NCBI RefSeq assembly: GCF_003202155.1
Contig: NZ_QFLI01000004.1
Location: 186,001 to 250,000 of the forward strand
Length of the DNA stretch: 64,000 nt
Reading direction: 5' to 3'
DNA from: Marinifilum breve
Lineage (GTDB): Bacteria; Bacteroidota; Bacteroidia; Bacteroidales; Marinifilaceae
Shown: positions 35,435 to 44,936 of the stretch, piece after piece
Layout of the letters: the number at the start of each line of letters is the position of its first letter
How positions within the stretch are numbered: position 1 is the stretch's first letter
Notes under the pieces: generated by a model
Seen by the model: the letters and a program-made list of their open reading frames with translations, nothing else
Databases searched by the model: none
Told to the model about the DNA's origin: nothing
Program-made: the position numbers and the translations under genes

Positions 35435-38400
35435 TTATTTCTGACGTTTTCTTCTAATTCGGATATCTCCTTCAGGCAATATGGTCACCCATAAAATTTC
35501 AATCAGAAGTAGGAATCTACGAAGCACATCAAAGTACAATGAGAAATAGAAAATGATACTTGTTAACCAAATTATTGTCACATTGAACCAAAAGGTATCA
35601 ATCAAATAGTTGCCTATTCGCTTTTGCGAGGCAAATAAGTGAGCTCGTCCATTCTGACTAATAGGAGTCTGAAAAATAGGATCTTTCAGTTGAATAAATT
35701 CGTCTTCGTATCTTATCAGCTTATTAATTTCTCTTCTGTTCGTTACAATTTGCTCAATAGCTTCGTTGTGATGGGTATTTTTGTAATCAAGGATTTTCTG
35801 TCTGTCACCAAGCTCATCAATAATCTCTTCATAAACCTGGTCCCTATGCTTCGATTGTTCTTTGTATTCCTTCCAGCCAGCCTGCTTTACATGCTCAAGC
35901 CAAATTTGCACTCTTTCCGATGAATCCCGCAAAACTTGCTTCGACACTTCCAAATCTGCTGGAAAGGTATAAATATCAGAAAGCTTCAACAGTTCATTTT
36001 TAAATACTCTATAATGTCTGTCGTTATTTTCTTTCAACCATGACTTATAACTCTGTTGCATGGCAGGAATCAAGAAGGATGAACGAAAAGATGATTCACT
36101 CATTGCTTTCTCATATGGAAAAAACTGCTTCTCAAATTGATTATTCTTAAACTGTTCAACCACCAAAGCCTCATAAGCCCATCGCGAAGTCATTAAATCA
36201 CCAACAATTGGAACATACTTTTGTGTTGTAATGGCAGGATGCAATTTATTAAAGCTTACAATTACTCCTGAGAACAACAATTGTGGAACCAAAATAAAAG
36301 GTATCGATACATAAACAGCCACAACAGTATTCAATCCTGCCGAAAGGTTTAAACCGATTAAATTGGCACATGCCGAAGCTGTATACAAGATTAACCAATA
36401 CTCCCAGGTTAAACCTTTAATTTCCAAAATATAGGTGGCAAGGACAACAAAAAGAAAACTCTGTATTGCCGAAATGATCAACATGATAATAACCTTGGAG
36501 TTCAGGTAGCTCGATCGACTCAAATTCAGAAACTTCTCACGCTTCATCATTCTCCGATCGTGAAGAATTTCTTCTGCAGAAATAATCAATCCAAGGAATA
36601 AGGCAACAACAACTGCCATGAAAATAAAAGAGGGAATATTTTCATTCTTGGCAAATATATAATCCAGATGATGAGACTCAGAACCACTAATGTACTTGGT
36701 AAAATATCCCAAGATAATGGCTAAAAGTGGTGCCTCCAACAAGGTAATCAGCATGTACTGCCTATTACTCAGTTTGGCTTTAAAATCTCTTGATAGGTAA
36801 ATTTTCAATTGCTCCCATCGCTTTGGAATACTAAAAAAATTCTTGGGAATCAGCTTTTTTCTGCCAGGTTTATGTACCCTGTTTTTCTTCTCAATATTCT
36901 CCTTATAGAGTTCATACCAATCATCAGAACTTCTTTTGCGCTTACGAATTTGCTTGCCATATTCGTTCATCATTCTGGCTTCAACAATTCGCAAAATCTG
37001 TTCAGAGTTAACGTTACCGCAGGTTAGGCATTCACTTTCATCTGCTTTTACGTAATGCGATTGGGTTTTAAAGTAAACAACGGCATCAATAGGATTCCCA
37101 AAGTAAATTACCTTCCCTCCCTGATCCATCATGATTAGCTTATCCAAAAGCTTAAAAATATCAGACGACGGTTGATGAATGTTACAAATCACCAACTTGC
37201 CTTTTAAAACCTGACGTTTTAGAAGAAGCATTACCTTTTCAGAATCCATGCTCGATAAACCTGAAGTAGGTTCATCAACGAAAAGCACCGAAGGTTCACG
37301 CATTAATTCCAATGCGATATTTAAACGCTTTCTTTGCCCTCCACTTAAAACTTTATTAATCGGGTCACCAACCTTTAAATCTCTAGCTTCTACCAAATCA
37401 AAATCCTCAATGGTTTTGTCAATGATTTCCTCTATTTTCTCATCCGAAGTGCCATCGAAACAAAGTTTGGCATTAAAATACAAGTTTTCATAAACGGTAA
37501 GCTCTTCAACCAATAAGTCATCCTGAGGAACATATCCAATCACACCTTCGAGTTTATCTTTATCCAGGTGAAGATCATAACCATTGATATAGATATTTCC
37601 CTGACGCAGGGATAAGTTTCCATTTAGTACATTTAGCAAAGTTGATTTTCCGGTACCGCTGCCCCCCATTACTCCTACCAATTGTCCGGAATTCATTTCC
37701 AAGCTTACCGGATGAATCCCATTATTAGAACCAGGGAACTTAAATTCTATATTTTTTGCAATAAACTGAAGATCGGATAAGTTTTTCTTCTCGATAAAAA
37801 TGGAAGAAATCTGTGAATAATAGATCGGATCAATTCTAGGACTTCGAACAACAGAACCATACGATAGAATATAAGCCCTATCCACTTTAATATTGTGTCC
37901 ATTCAAGAAAAGGTTATACTCTCCAAAATATTTCATCAGGAAGGTATTGGTACTTTCCAAATGCAGAACAAAAATCCGCCCTCGAAGCTTTTCACTGAAA
38001 ATGTGCTTCACAACCTCATGCGACCATTCCTCATTATTGTCAATTAAAAGGAGATGCTCGTTAAAGGGAATAGACAATTCATCGCCAATCAGAAATTGAC
38101 GACCTAATTCGAACTCTTTTTTAGGAATATTAAAGGTCTTCGAAACGGTTTTTACCAAATCCAATTCATCGTGGCCCGTGTATTCTGTTTCATCTATAAA
38201 TTCGAGCAGTTGAAGCATGATCCAAACCTTCTGCTCCTGCTCTACTTCTTCTACTAGTTTTTCACAAACATCTTTTACCTGAGGATGCTTATTTACAAAG
38301 CAAACCTCTCCCGTTTCATCACAATGAGAATCTTTTAAGTATCGCTCAAAATCCTGTAGATATTTCTTGGTCCACTCCTTGCTAAACTGTTTCTGAAGCC

Positions 38401-38503
38401 ATACCTCCACAACATCTCTCGCTGCTGTTTCAAATCCCAACTTTTGCTCATCAACAATAATGGCAAAAAGTCTCATTAAGGCTTTCAGTAATGATTCATT
38501 CAT
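35435..38503 (-). CDS. ABCG-type half transporter with long N-terminal extension
   Basis: The 1022-residue protein starts with a helical region (MNESLLKALMRLFAIIVDEQ, about 1-150; TerB-like by shape only). A beta-rich FHA-like stretch follows (about 185-235). The ABC ATPase has Walker A GGSGTGKST (about 281), signature LSGGQRKRLNIALELM and Walker B LFVDEPTSGLSS. A CxxC (ESECLTCGNVNSEQIL, about 490) precedes an ABC2-type membrane domain (about 570-790) and a long extramembrane part before the last hydrophobic pair. The DEPTSGLSS stretch and ATPase-before-membrane order match the ABCG/White family. A close paralogue begins at 61801. Substrate unknown. Confidence 0.88.
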   Translation of the reverse strand: MNESLLKALMRLFAIIVDEQKLGFETAARDVVEVWLQKQFSKEWTKKYLQDFERYLKDSHCDETGEVCFVNKHPQVKDVCEKLVEEVEQEQKVWIMLQLLEFIDETEYTGHDELDLVKTVSKTFNIPKKEFELGRQFLIGDELSIPFNEHLLLIDNNEEWSHEVVKHIFSEKLRGRIFVLHLESTNTFLMKYFGEYNLFLNGHNIKVDRAYILSYGSVVRSPRIDPIYYSQISSIFIEKKNLSDLQFIAKNIEFKFPGSNNGIHPVSLEMNSGQLVGVMGGSGTGKSTLLNVLNGNLSLRQGNIYINGYDLHLDKDKLEGVIGYVPQDDLLVEELTVYENLYFNAKLCFDGTSDEKIEEIIDKTIEDFDLVEARDLKVGDPINKVLSGGQRKRLNIALELMREPSVLFVDEPTSGLSSMDSEKVMLLLKRQVLKGKLVICNIHQPSSDIFKLLDKLIMMDQGGKVIYFGNPIDAVVYFKTQSHYVKADESECLTCGNVNSEQILRIVEARMMNEYGKQIRKRKRSSDDWYELYKENIEKKNRVHKPGRKKLIPKNFFSIPKRWEQLKIYLSRDFKAKLSNRQYMLITLLEAPLLAIILGYFTKYISGSESHHLDYIFAKNENIPSFIFMAVVVALFLGLIISAEEILHDRRMMKREKFLNLSRSSYLNSKVIIMLIISAIQSFLFVVLATYILEIKGLTWEYWLILYTASACANLIGLNLSAGLNTVVAVYVSIPFILVPQLLFSGVIVSFNKLHPAITTQKYVPIVGDLMTSRWAYEALVVEQFKNNQFEKQFFPYEKAMSESSFRSSFLIPAMQQSYKSWLKENNDRHYRVFKNELLKLSDIYTFPADLEVSKQVLRDSSERVQIWLEHVKQAGWKEYKEQSKHRDQVYEEIIDELGDRQKILDYKNTHHNEAIEQIVTNRREINKLIRYEDEFIQLKDPIFQTPISQNGRAHLFASQKRIGNYLIDTFWFNVTIIWLTSIIFYFSLYFDVLRRFLLLIEILWVTILPEGDIRIRRKRQK

Positions 38504-38812
38504 AGTCTAGGTTTGGAATTGATTTGGTTTTGACAAGGCCTAATTTAGATAAATAAAATGAGCTATGGAAACTCCTGTTTTAAAGAGAAATTTAGCATTG
38601 TCTTAAGTAATCATTTAAAACTCTAAGTTTCAATGAAAAAAAAATTTTTATTTAATAATTTCTCGAATTCCCCACAAATAAAGACTTTCAGCTCCCTTAT
38701 TAACCACTATATCTTTGAAGATCAAACCTCTTTAAGGTTTTTTAACACTTATTCTCAGGTCTTAACCAATTCTTGCCATACCTTTGTAATGTACTACAAT
38801 AGATAGTATTTT

Positions 38813-38883
38813 CATAGATTAAAGATTTAGGTTAGTAATTAGTGGTTAGAGAGAATCCCGGACGCCCGTTCGGGATTTTTCTT
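38813..38883 (+). ncRNA. Candidate small RNA, copy 1
   Basis: A unit of about 70 nt reads CATAGATTAAAGATTTAGG, then GTTAGTAATTAGTGGTTAGA, then a terminator hairpin ATCCCG / CGGGAT (38855-38876) with TTTTTCTTT. A TTTG (38783-38786) and a -7-like TAGTATTT (38804-38811) precede it. It shares its start, middle box, upstream TTTGTAATGTA-type segment and terminator with the unit 180 bp downstream, and has no coding potential. The whole 38504-39054 space holds no gene. Confidence 0.6.
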
Positions 38884-38991
38884 TGTTATATGGTATCAAA
38901 CAATAACATTATAATTACTTAACATCAGCTTAATGCATTTCGCTCTAAGCGATCATATATTTGTATTGTAAAAAGCCTTAAACGTTTTTTT

Positions 38992-39056
38992 CATAGATTA
39001 GATTTAGGTTACATTTAGTGGTTAGATTGAAATCCGGGTGGGGACCCGGATTTTTT
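38992..39056 (+). ncRNA. Candidate small RNA, copy 2
   Basis: A unit of about 65 nt reads CATAGATTAGATTTAGG, then TTACATTTAGTGGTTAGA, then hairpin ATCCGGGT / ACCCGGAT (39032-39051) with T6. TTTGTATTGTA lies 32 bp upstream, matching TTTGTAATGTA upstream of copy 1. The terminator ends exactly at the 3' end of the convergent SRPBCC gene. The stem sequences of the two copies differ while both pair fully, which supports function. Confidence 0.6.
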
Positions 39057-39489
39057 ATTCCTCCAAATACTCCTTTAACCTCTGGTTGATAAAATATCTC
39101 CAGCCACCTTCACAACTCTCTCTTCTGAATTCAGGAACATCATCTGAGAAGGTATCTATTCCACTTGCTGTAACTCTTATTTTGCAACCTTCGGTTTCTT
39201 CGAACAGTTCATAACTTACCATGGCAATTCCATCGTATCCCTCGTATTCCCATTGGCAAACCAATTTCTCGAATGGAATAACTTTGGTAATTTTCCACAA
39301 ATGCATAAACTCTCTTTCACCAGCATCCACATTAAACTGGGTTTTAAAACCAACTTCGGCCTTATGATCCGGCATTTCAGCAAAAAACCATTGTCTCATT
39401 TCAATTGGATCGGTAATGGCTTTCCAAACTTGTTCTTTGCTTTTAGTAAAGATTTGTTCTGTTACTACTGGGCTTTTATCTTTTTGCAT
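39055..39489 (-). CDS. SRPBCC (AHSA1-like) family protein
   Basis: The 144-residue protein has the START/Bet v1-like fold of AHSA1-type proteins: VVTEQIFTKSKEQVWKAITDPIEMRQWFF at the N-terminus and GWRYFINQRLKEYLEE at the C-terminus. Such proteins bind hydrophobic ligands or act as small accessory proteins; the ligand is unknown. The gene starts 15 bp after the M48 protease stop on the same strand, so the two are probably co-transcribed. Confidence 0.85.
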   Translation of the reverse strand: MQKDKSPVVTEQIFTKSKEQVWKAITDPIEMRQWFFAEMPDHKAEVGFKTQFNVDAGEREFMHLWKITKVIPFEKLVCQWEYEGYDGIAMVSYELFEETEGCKIRVTASGIDTFSDDVPEFRRESCEGGWRYFINQRLKEYLEE

Positions 39490-39504
39490 GGTACTAATGT
39501 TTAT

Positions 39505-41583
39505 TTAATAGACTTCTTTTTGCATCACCCCACTCACTTGCAACAAATTCGCTTGATGATCGAGTAGCTCTTTCTTAGTAAAAAAATACCCCCTGGTAAT
39601 CAAATACACATAAGCATGAATTGAATTAAAGAGCATATCCAAATTGTCATCAATATAATTCTCTTCTCTAAAATACTGCCAATCCTTTGAAATATACCTT
39701 TCGAAATTTGCCTTCATTTCTGAGTCTATTTCTTCCGTGTATAATGGATCATTAAGTAAATCTTGAATTTCAGTTTTAAAGTCAAGCTCTAACCTGTGCA
39801 TTCGTCTAAAATTCTCCCTTATCTGATCGAAAGGTGTTACAACATTCATAAATTGAACCGCTTCAGTTATTCTGGCATATACATCAAACTTCCTATTGTG
39901 TTCTTTATCAAACTTAAAGTAATTGATATAAAGATTTTTAATTGCACTTGGAAGATCTAATGATTTCTCTAAATTGAAGAAGTATTTATAGATTTCAATA
40001 TCGTTTTCTTTTATTTGTTTGTGTAATGCTTGTTTTTCCTGCTCTAACTTTTCTACTAATTCTTTCCCTTTTTTACGAGTATACTTTATTCCATCATAAT
40101 CGAATGATTTATTAGGAATGGTTTTATTTATGATTTGTTTAATCACCTCTATATCATTTTCAAGGGCATAAAACCTATAAATTAAATCTCGTTTTTCAGC
40201 ATTAAACAGCTCTTCAAACAAAACATTCTCTCCCTCTCCAATAGATTCTACTTCAAAACATTCAGGATTTTTAGAGTCATAATATCCATTGTATATTTCG
40301 GCAAAGGTATTCTTAGAAAAATCTTCTACGAATGAATTACTGAAGTCGGAAAGTGATAAGCTAGTAGGAGTATCTTTGAATTGTATATCAGCAAATATCT
40401 TTTCTGTTATTACTCTTTGTGTATTTTCGTAATCCTTTAATATATCAACAGCAGGAGTTTTATCAGTATCTTTCATACTAAGCTTAGTAAGCCTTAATCG
40501 TTCAATCCTATCTTCCACACTAGGATGAGAAGCCCACTGGTCCTTTATTACCAATTTAGACTTGTTGAATTTATTTAAATCTTCCACTTCAATCTCTGGA
40601 AACTCTTCAGTAATCTTAATATTATCATCTTTTGCAATAAAATTCATTACAAAAAACTGTTCCTTAAAAATATTCGAACTGCGTAAATTCTCATCATATT
40701 TTTGCTGATAGAAATTCATTACTGTATTTAATGAATGATCGGCAAGAGAAAAACGCAACAAGGAACTTTTTAACGGCTCATAACCCGTAACATTTGCAGC
40801 AATTTCATCAGCATGAAACTCCATCTCTCTCGAAAGTCCCATATAACTTTTATTAACCACATTGTATAACTTTCGAAGCACCCATTGAATCCCTTTATTT
40901 ATTGTGGCTGCTATTACCACAAAAACCGAAAAATAACCACTTACATTGGCCCAGGTTTCAATCAATCGATCATACGATTCATTATCGAACAACATATTAA
41001 AAATAACCTGGTTCACATTGTAAACATAGCTCCCAACCTTCATAGTTCTTTGAGAAAAATGACCAAACTCGTGTGAAAGAATTGCCTTTAATTCTTGTTT
41101 TGTTACGGTATTCATTAAACCCATCCCAATTTGTAAATTCTTTCGAACTGGTAAAAACATACTCCAAAAACTTGAATTATAAAACACTGATGCATTTACA
41201 TCTGCTGATAAAAACACTTTCTTGGGAAATTTTGTATCTACCTCTGTAACTATTTCCTCAATCAAATTAAATAATTCCGGCTCATCACTTTTCTTTATTT
41301 CATTCAAATGAGTCATATCAACCTTATGCGACTTAAACATGAACTTTACAAGAAAAATCAGAATCAAAAAACCTAAACTAGCCAATCCTACACCCAATGC
41401 CAATGTGATAAACTTTGGTATTGTAATAATTAACATTACGCCGCCAAACACACACAATGCTGTAATGCCCAAAGCAAGCACTAATAATATAAAATAGGTG
41501 ATTGTAAAAAAGGCAATTGAAAGAATTGCTTTGGTAGTTTGAGATTTAAATTCTTTGGATAGTTTCACTTGGTTTTTTATCAT
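39505..41583 (-). CDS. Membrane-bound M48 family metalloprotease
   Basis: The 692-residue protein has two adjacent hydrophobic segments (about 18-80) and a zinc protease domain with HEFGH (H171-H175). The third zinc ligand is expected in SREMEFHADEIAAN (about 250). More than 300 residues follow, largely helical and charged, with no family I recognise. The N-terminal layout resembles HtpX/Ste24-type proteases, but the C-terminal extension is much longer. Substrate unknown. Confidence 0.85.
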   Translation of the reverse strand: MIKNQVKLSKEFKSQTTKAILSIAFFTITYFILLVLALGITALCVFGGVMLIITIPKFITLALGVGLASLGFLILIFLVKFMFKSHKVDMTHLNEIKKSDEPELFNLIEEIVTEVDTKFPKKVFLSADVNASVFYNSSFWSMFLPVRKNLQIGMGLMNTVTKQELKAILSHEFGHFSQRTMKVGSYVYNVNQVIFNMLFDNESYDRLIETWANVSGYFSVFVVIAATINKGIQWVLRKLYNVVNKSYMGLSREMEFHADEIAANVTGYEPLKSSLLRFSLADHSLNTVMNFYQQKYDENLRSSNIFKEQFFVMNFIAKDDNIKITEEFPEIEVEDLNKFNKSKLVIKDQWASHPSVEDRIERLRLTKLSMKDTDKTPAVDILKDYENTQRVITEKIFADIQFKDTPTSLSLSDFSNSFVEDFSKNTFAEIYNGYYDSKNPECFEVESIGEGENVLFEELFNAEKRDLIYRFYALENDIEVIKQIINKTIPNKSFDYDGIKYTRKKGKELVEKLEQEKQALHKQIKENDIEIYKYFFNLEKSLDLPSAIKNLYINYFKFDKEHNRKFDVYARITEAVQFMNVVTPFDQIRENFRRMHRLELDFKTEIQDLLNDPLYTEEIDSEMKANFERYISKDWQYFREENYIDDNLDMLFNSIHAYVYLITRGYFFTKKELLDHQANLLQVSGVMQKEVY

Positions 41584-41684
41584 TTCTTATGGATTTTATA
41601 TATGGGTTATTCAATTTTTACACCTAACTCACAAGCAATTCTTCAAATTCTGCCAATAAGTTTTTTAATTTTTTTGTTCTGTTT

Positions 41685-42179
41685 TTAATTTAAAACATTC
41701 TCAATCATCCACATTAAATTTCCTTTAAAATAGAACATTATCAAGGCAATTGAGAAACCAATAGCTAAAGCAATTCCATTTAATTTCACCTGTTTGGTTG
41801 TCGATGCTATATGATATCTTTTTTGCATTACACTTAAGTTGATCAACACAAATAGGATTACAGGTAATGCTAATACCCAAAAAGTAATCGATAAAAGCGG
41901 AATTGTTCTGTAAAACAACATCAATGATGGCAGTATTAGCATCAACACAAAACCTATTGGTTTACGTATGAATAAACCAGCTATTGCAAGCACACAAACA
42001 ATGGGATCAAAAAATAAGTTAGATCTCAAAATGATCATTGGATGTTCAATTAAATATTTCACCGAATAAAAAGCTCGCACATAATCTACCTGTTCATAAA
42101 TTCCCACTCCCAATTTCAGTAATAGAAGAATTAATACCAGCGTAACAATTAAATTTTCTATAATTTTTGTTCTATCCAT
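41685..42179 (-). CDS. Uncharacterised membrane protein, four to five helices
   Basis: The 164-residue protein is mostly hydrophobic helices (about 8-28, 45-65, 70-85, 92-112, 130-158) with short basic loops. I recognise no family. It lies 20 bp after another small membrane protein gene on the same strand, so the pair is probably co-transcribed, perhaps also with the M48 protease about 100 bp further on. No functional motif is visible. Confidence 0.6.
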   Translation of the reverse strand: MDRTKIIENLIVTLVLILLLLKLGVGIYEQVDYVRAFYSVKYLIEHPMIILRSNLFFDPIVCVLAIAGLFIRKPIGFVLMLILPSLMLFYRTIPLLSITFWVLALPVILFVLINLSVMQKRYHIASTTKQVKLNGIALAIGFSIALIMFYFKGNLMWMIENVLN

Positions 42180-42199
42180 CTCAAAAACCTCTGTTATCT

Positions 42200-42634
42200 C
42201 TACTCAGTGACATTTATATTGGCGCGATAATGATCAACCTCTTCATTTTTTCTCACATATTCATCAACAGCCAGATACAAAATACTATTCAATAGAATAA
42301 AAAACATTGTACTTGTAAATCCCAAATGCATGCTCAACCAGGTAGATGCTCCAAAGCTATGAGCAATAAGTGCAAAAAGTAAAAATACCCTTGAGAATTT
42401 CCTTGGCAGATGGTATCCTAAAAGCACAATCAAAATCAACCAAATGCCTGATATTACAAACAATCCCGAAACATGATGCTTCATGAACAAAGCGCCTATG
42501 GGATTTCCCTCGTTAGCAATGCTTAAGTTTCCTTGCCAATATTCTTTTGGCTGATAAACTGTGGTAATAAAAATATCGAACACACTGGCCCAAAGGGCTG
42601 GTATTAATGGTAATAATTTTGTTTTGTTTGTCAT
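42200..42634 (-). CDS. Uncharacterised membrane protein, four helices
   Basis: The 144-residue protein has four predicted membrane helices and a periplasmic-looking stretch QPKEYWQGNLSIANEGNPIGALFMKHH between the first two. Its arrangement recalls small uncharacterised Bacteroidota membrane proteins, but I cannot name the family. It ends 20 bp before the start of the next membrane protein gene. Confidence 0.6.
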   Translation of the reverse strand: MTNKTKLLPLIPALWASVFDIFITTVYQPKEYWQGNLSIANEGNPIGALFMKHHVSGLFVISGIWLILIVLLGYHLPRKFSRVFLLFALIAHSFGASTWLSMHLGFTSTMFFILLNSILYLAVDEYVRKNEEVDHYRANINVTE

Positions 42635-42714
42635 TTTTTGTTATTTGGTCATGAGATCTAGATCATCTTTCTAATTCTCTTTTACATTGTTAATGCACGA
42701 GCTACAAACTCGCT

Positions 42715-43365
42715 TTATTCGCTTCCATAAATTCGATTAAAATCCTCAAACATTTTAACTATATCGCGTCTCTTGTAGGTTTTGTCTTGAATGCGATCTG
42801 CTATTTTCGGATAATTTTTAAATACGGCCAAAGCTGCCTTCTTAAAGCTTTTTCCAATTCCTCCGCCATCAGTCAAAAAGAAAGTAACAAAGTCTTTGTT
42901 CTCATTGCAGATGTAAAATCGTTCCACCGGTGCACCTGCGGTTCCACCCATAGCCGTTCCCGATGAATTCATTCGTGGCGCACCTGCAGAAACTTCGCTA
43001 TACAATGCCATTTTGCCTTCAACAAGTAATCGCAACAATTTGGGTTTTGTTGTATACCTTTTCTTTTTAATCATTTTGTAATGAAAAGTGTAAAAATCCT
43101 TGTTGTAAAGGGTAAAACTCCCAAGTAAAATTACATCCTTCCTTTTGGTCAGCGTGGTGTTTATTTTCAAGCCTTTCAGAGTTCGAAAATTATAAATTAC
43201 TGGTTCGCTTTCCTTATCCTTTCTGAACTTTACAGTTTGGTCTGCTTTCATTCTGGCCAGACCTTTCAATACTTCACCATTTCTAAGATAAAGTGTTGCT
43301 TGTTTTTGCTGAGCCAAGACATTGCAAGTGGTTAATAGGGCAATTAGTAGTAATAGGTTTCTCAT
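42715..43365 (-). CDS. Exported protein of unknown function
   Basis: The 216-residue protein has a clear signal peptide (MRNLLLLIALLTTCNVLAQQ). The mature part is basic and beta-rich, with KQATLYLRNGEVLKGLARM near the start, resembling the opening of small Bacteroidota periplasmic proteins that carry an Sm/SH3-like strand pattern. A glycine-rich loop (SSGTAMGGTAGAP) and a helical C-terminus follow. No catalytic motif seen. Confidence 0.6.
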   Translation of the reverse strand: MRNLLLLIALLTTCNVLAQQKQATLYLRNGEVLKGLARMKADQTVKFRKDKESEPVIYNFRTLKGLKINTTLTKRKDVILLGSFTLYNKDFYTFHYKMIKKKRYTTKPKLLRLLVEGKMALYSEVSAGAPRMNSSGTAMGGTAGAPVERFYICNENKDFVTFFLTDGGGIGKSFKKAALAVFKNYPKIADRIQDKTYKRRDIVKMFEDFNRIYGSE

Positions 43366-43410
43366 TAATCAGTAGTTATGTGTTTTATTTTTTTGCGATT
43401 ATCCTTAGCT

Positions 43411-43543
43411 GCCGCAAGTCTGAGACTTGTGGCTACCAAGTATTATTAATTTCTTTGTCCTTTATTATATAATGCAAAATTTATGCTCTCTTAAATATAT
43501 TTTTACATTGTGCCATTATTACCACAAGTCGCAGACTTGCGGT
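43411..43543. repeat. Pair of 23-bp REP-like palindromes
   Basis: GCCGCAAGTC-TGA-GACTTGTGGC (43411-43433) and ACCACAAGTC-GCA-GACTTGCGGT (43521-43543) are 10-bp-stem palindromes of one family. A degenerate third copy (TTGCAAATC-TCT-GACTTGTGGCAA) lies at 44061-44084. They sit in the spaces either side of the small membrane protein gene at 43591, as REP-type elements usually do. Confidence 0.75.
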
Positions 43544-43590
43544 AGTTAAAGCTAGCAATGCAAATTCGCACCAACTAGGACAATTATTAC

Positions 43591-44007
43591 TTATTCCGGC
43601 AGTTCTTCCCACCCATACAAAGGAACTGTTAAGTATTTTTTCTTCACAGGCTTGTAAAGAAGAATTTCACTAAAACTAAAGTCACCTCTTAATGTTTTTA
43701 CATAGTATTTATGACCAACAAATTCATCTCTATATTTCTCGATAGGCTTAATGCCTTTTAGCTTTGCACCATTTATATAGTAATAATATGATATAAACGG
43801 CGTAGAGCGAATCGGATCGCTTATTTCATAGATATAACCAATTGTATAAACTCCTTCATGTTCCAACTTATTTAGCTTATATTTTCTTAATAATGGCTTA
43901 TATATCAGAATTACTATAATTGAGACTATAATAATTGTAGTATAAACCACATTTAATATTTTATCATTATACTTCATTGCGTACCTTAATTTACTGAACA
44001 ACAGCAT
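43591..44007 (-). CDS. Small membrane protein of unknown function
   Basis: The protein has 138 residues, or 128 if translation starts at the internal MKYNDKILN at 43977. One strong membrane helix (about 20-38) is followed by a basic stretch and a beta-rich C-terminal part (GVYTIGYIYEISDP...PFISYYYYINGAKLKG) that recalls DUF3592-like proteins, though I am not sure of that. It is flanked by REP-like palindromes. Confidence 0.5.
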   Translation of the reverse strand: MLLFSKLRYAMKYNDKILNVVYTTIIIVSIIVILIYKPLLRKYKLNKLEHEGVYTIGYIYEISDPIRSTPFISYYYYINGAKLKGIKPIEKYRDEFVGHKYYVKTLRGDFSFSEILLYKPVKKKYLTVPLYGWEELPE

Positions 44008-44244
44008 CAGTGAATGATAGAAGAATTAATTCATCACAGAATAGAACCTGAGGCCAACTATTGCAAATCTCTGACTTGTGGCAAATACCAAATACATTAT
44101 CATTAAGTTGTTGAATAAGCCCTAAATTTAACAATTCCCATTCATCCTATCTTTATCATTTTATGAAACTTTTGCTAGAATTATTATAAATAAGTAGCTT
44201 ATTGTGTTAATACAATAGTCTTCTTGTTGATATTCTAGTTGAAT

Positions 44245-44601
44245 GAGTTATGGATTTTGCTTTTTGAGTACCAACTTTTAACTTCTGAGTAATCTTTTTT
44301 CCAATTTGAGTTAGGATTTTACCTTTCTGAGTTTAATCTTTCCTAATATGAGTTAACTCAGACACCAATTTTGGTAACTCCGATGGGTAGTTTGGCTACT
44401 CCGATAGGTATCTTGGCTACTCAGACGGGGTAACAGCTTACTCAAATGGGTATTTTAGCTACTCAGACGGGGTATTTGTTAACTCAGACGGGTATTGGGG
44501 CTACTCAAAAGGGTATTTTGCTTACTCAGAAGAGGAATTGAGCTACTCAGATGCTATTTTCTTAACTCCGATCGGTAAATACTGGGCTACAGAGGATTTT
44601 A
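44245..44601. repeat. Degenerate 21-bp tandem array (array 3, 17 units)
   Basis: Seventeen 21-bp units in unbroken phase from 44245 to 44601. The first six open with GAGT; the later ones follow TTGG-CTACTCAGACGGGTAT-T, best seen at 44413, 44455 and 44476. The two halves share phase but drift in sequence. It lies in the 930-bp gene-free space 44008-44936 and carries no open frame of note. Confidence 0.9.
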
Positions 44602-44682
44602 ATTAACTAAATATTAGACCACTTCAATTTTTTAGAAATTATTTACAATAAAAGAAGGATCATTCAATGCAATATATGCGAC

Positions 44683-44852
44683 GGTGCGCTGCACCTTTTT
44701 TCATAAGCAAATACTAAAGCTATAAAGACTACGCAGCTCTGCTGCTTCAGTAAATTTAAAGTCCTAACCAATACTTTTGTCTTGTGAAAGGTGCATCGCA
44801 CCGAAGTATTTGTAGGATGTAATCAATGTGATAAATCAAGGTACAGCGTACC
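44683..44852. repeat. Four short palindromes at 50/57/50-bp spacing
   Basis: GGTGC-GCT-GCACC (44683), GCAGC-TCT-GCTGC (44733), GGTGC-ATC-GCACC (44790) and GGTAC-AGC-GTACC (44840) are 5-bp-stem, 3-nt-loop palindromes. They fall as two pairs, each with 50 bp between starts. The loops and stems differ while pairing is kept. They look like REP doublets next to array 3. Confidence 0.7.
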
Positions 44853-44936
44853 GCGGTATTTAAGTTTTAAATAGAAATTTTGCAAAAAAAGAGTCCCGTT
44901 TATCAACAGGACTCTAATCATGATACTAATCATTTT

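Noticed and set aside
16129-44601. CRISPR array interpretation of the repeats
   Set aside because: There is no constant repeat separated by unique spacers, units are only 21 bp and degenerate throughout, and no cas genes are present.
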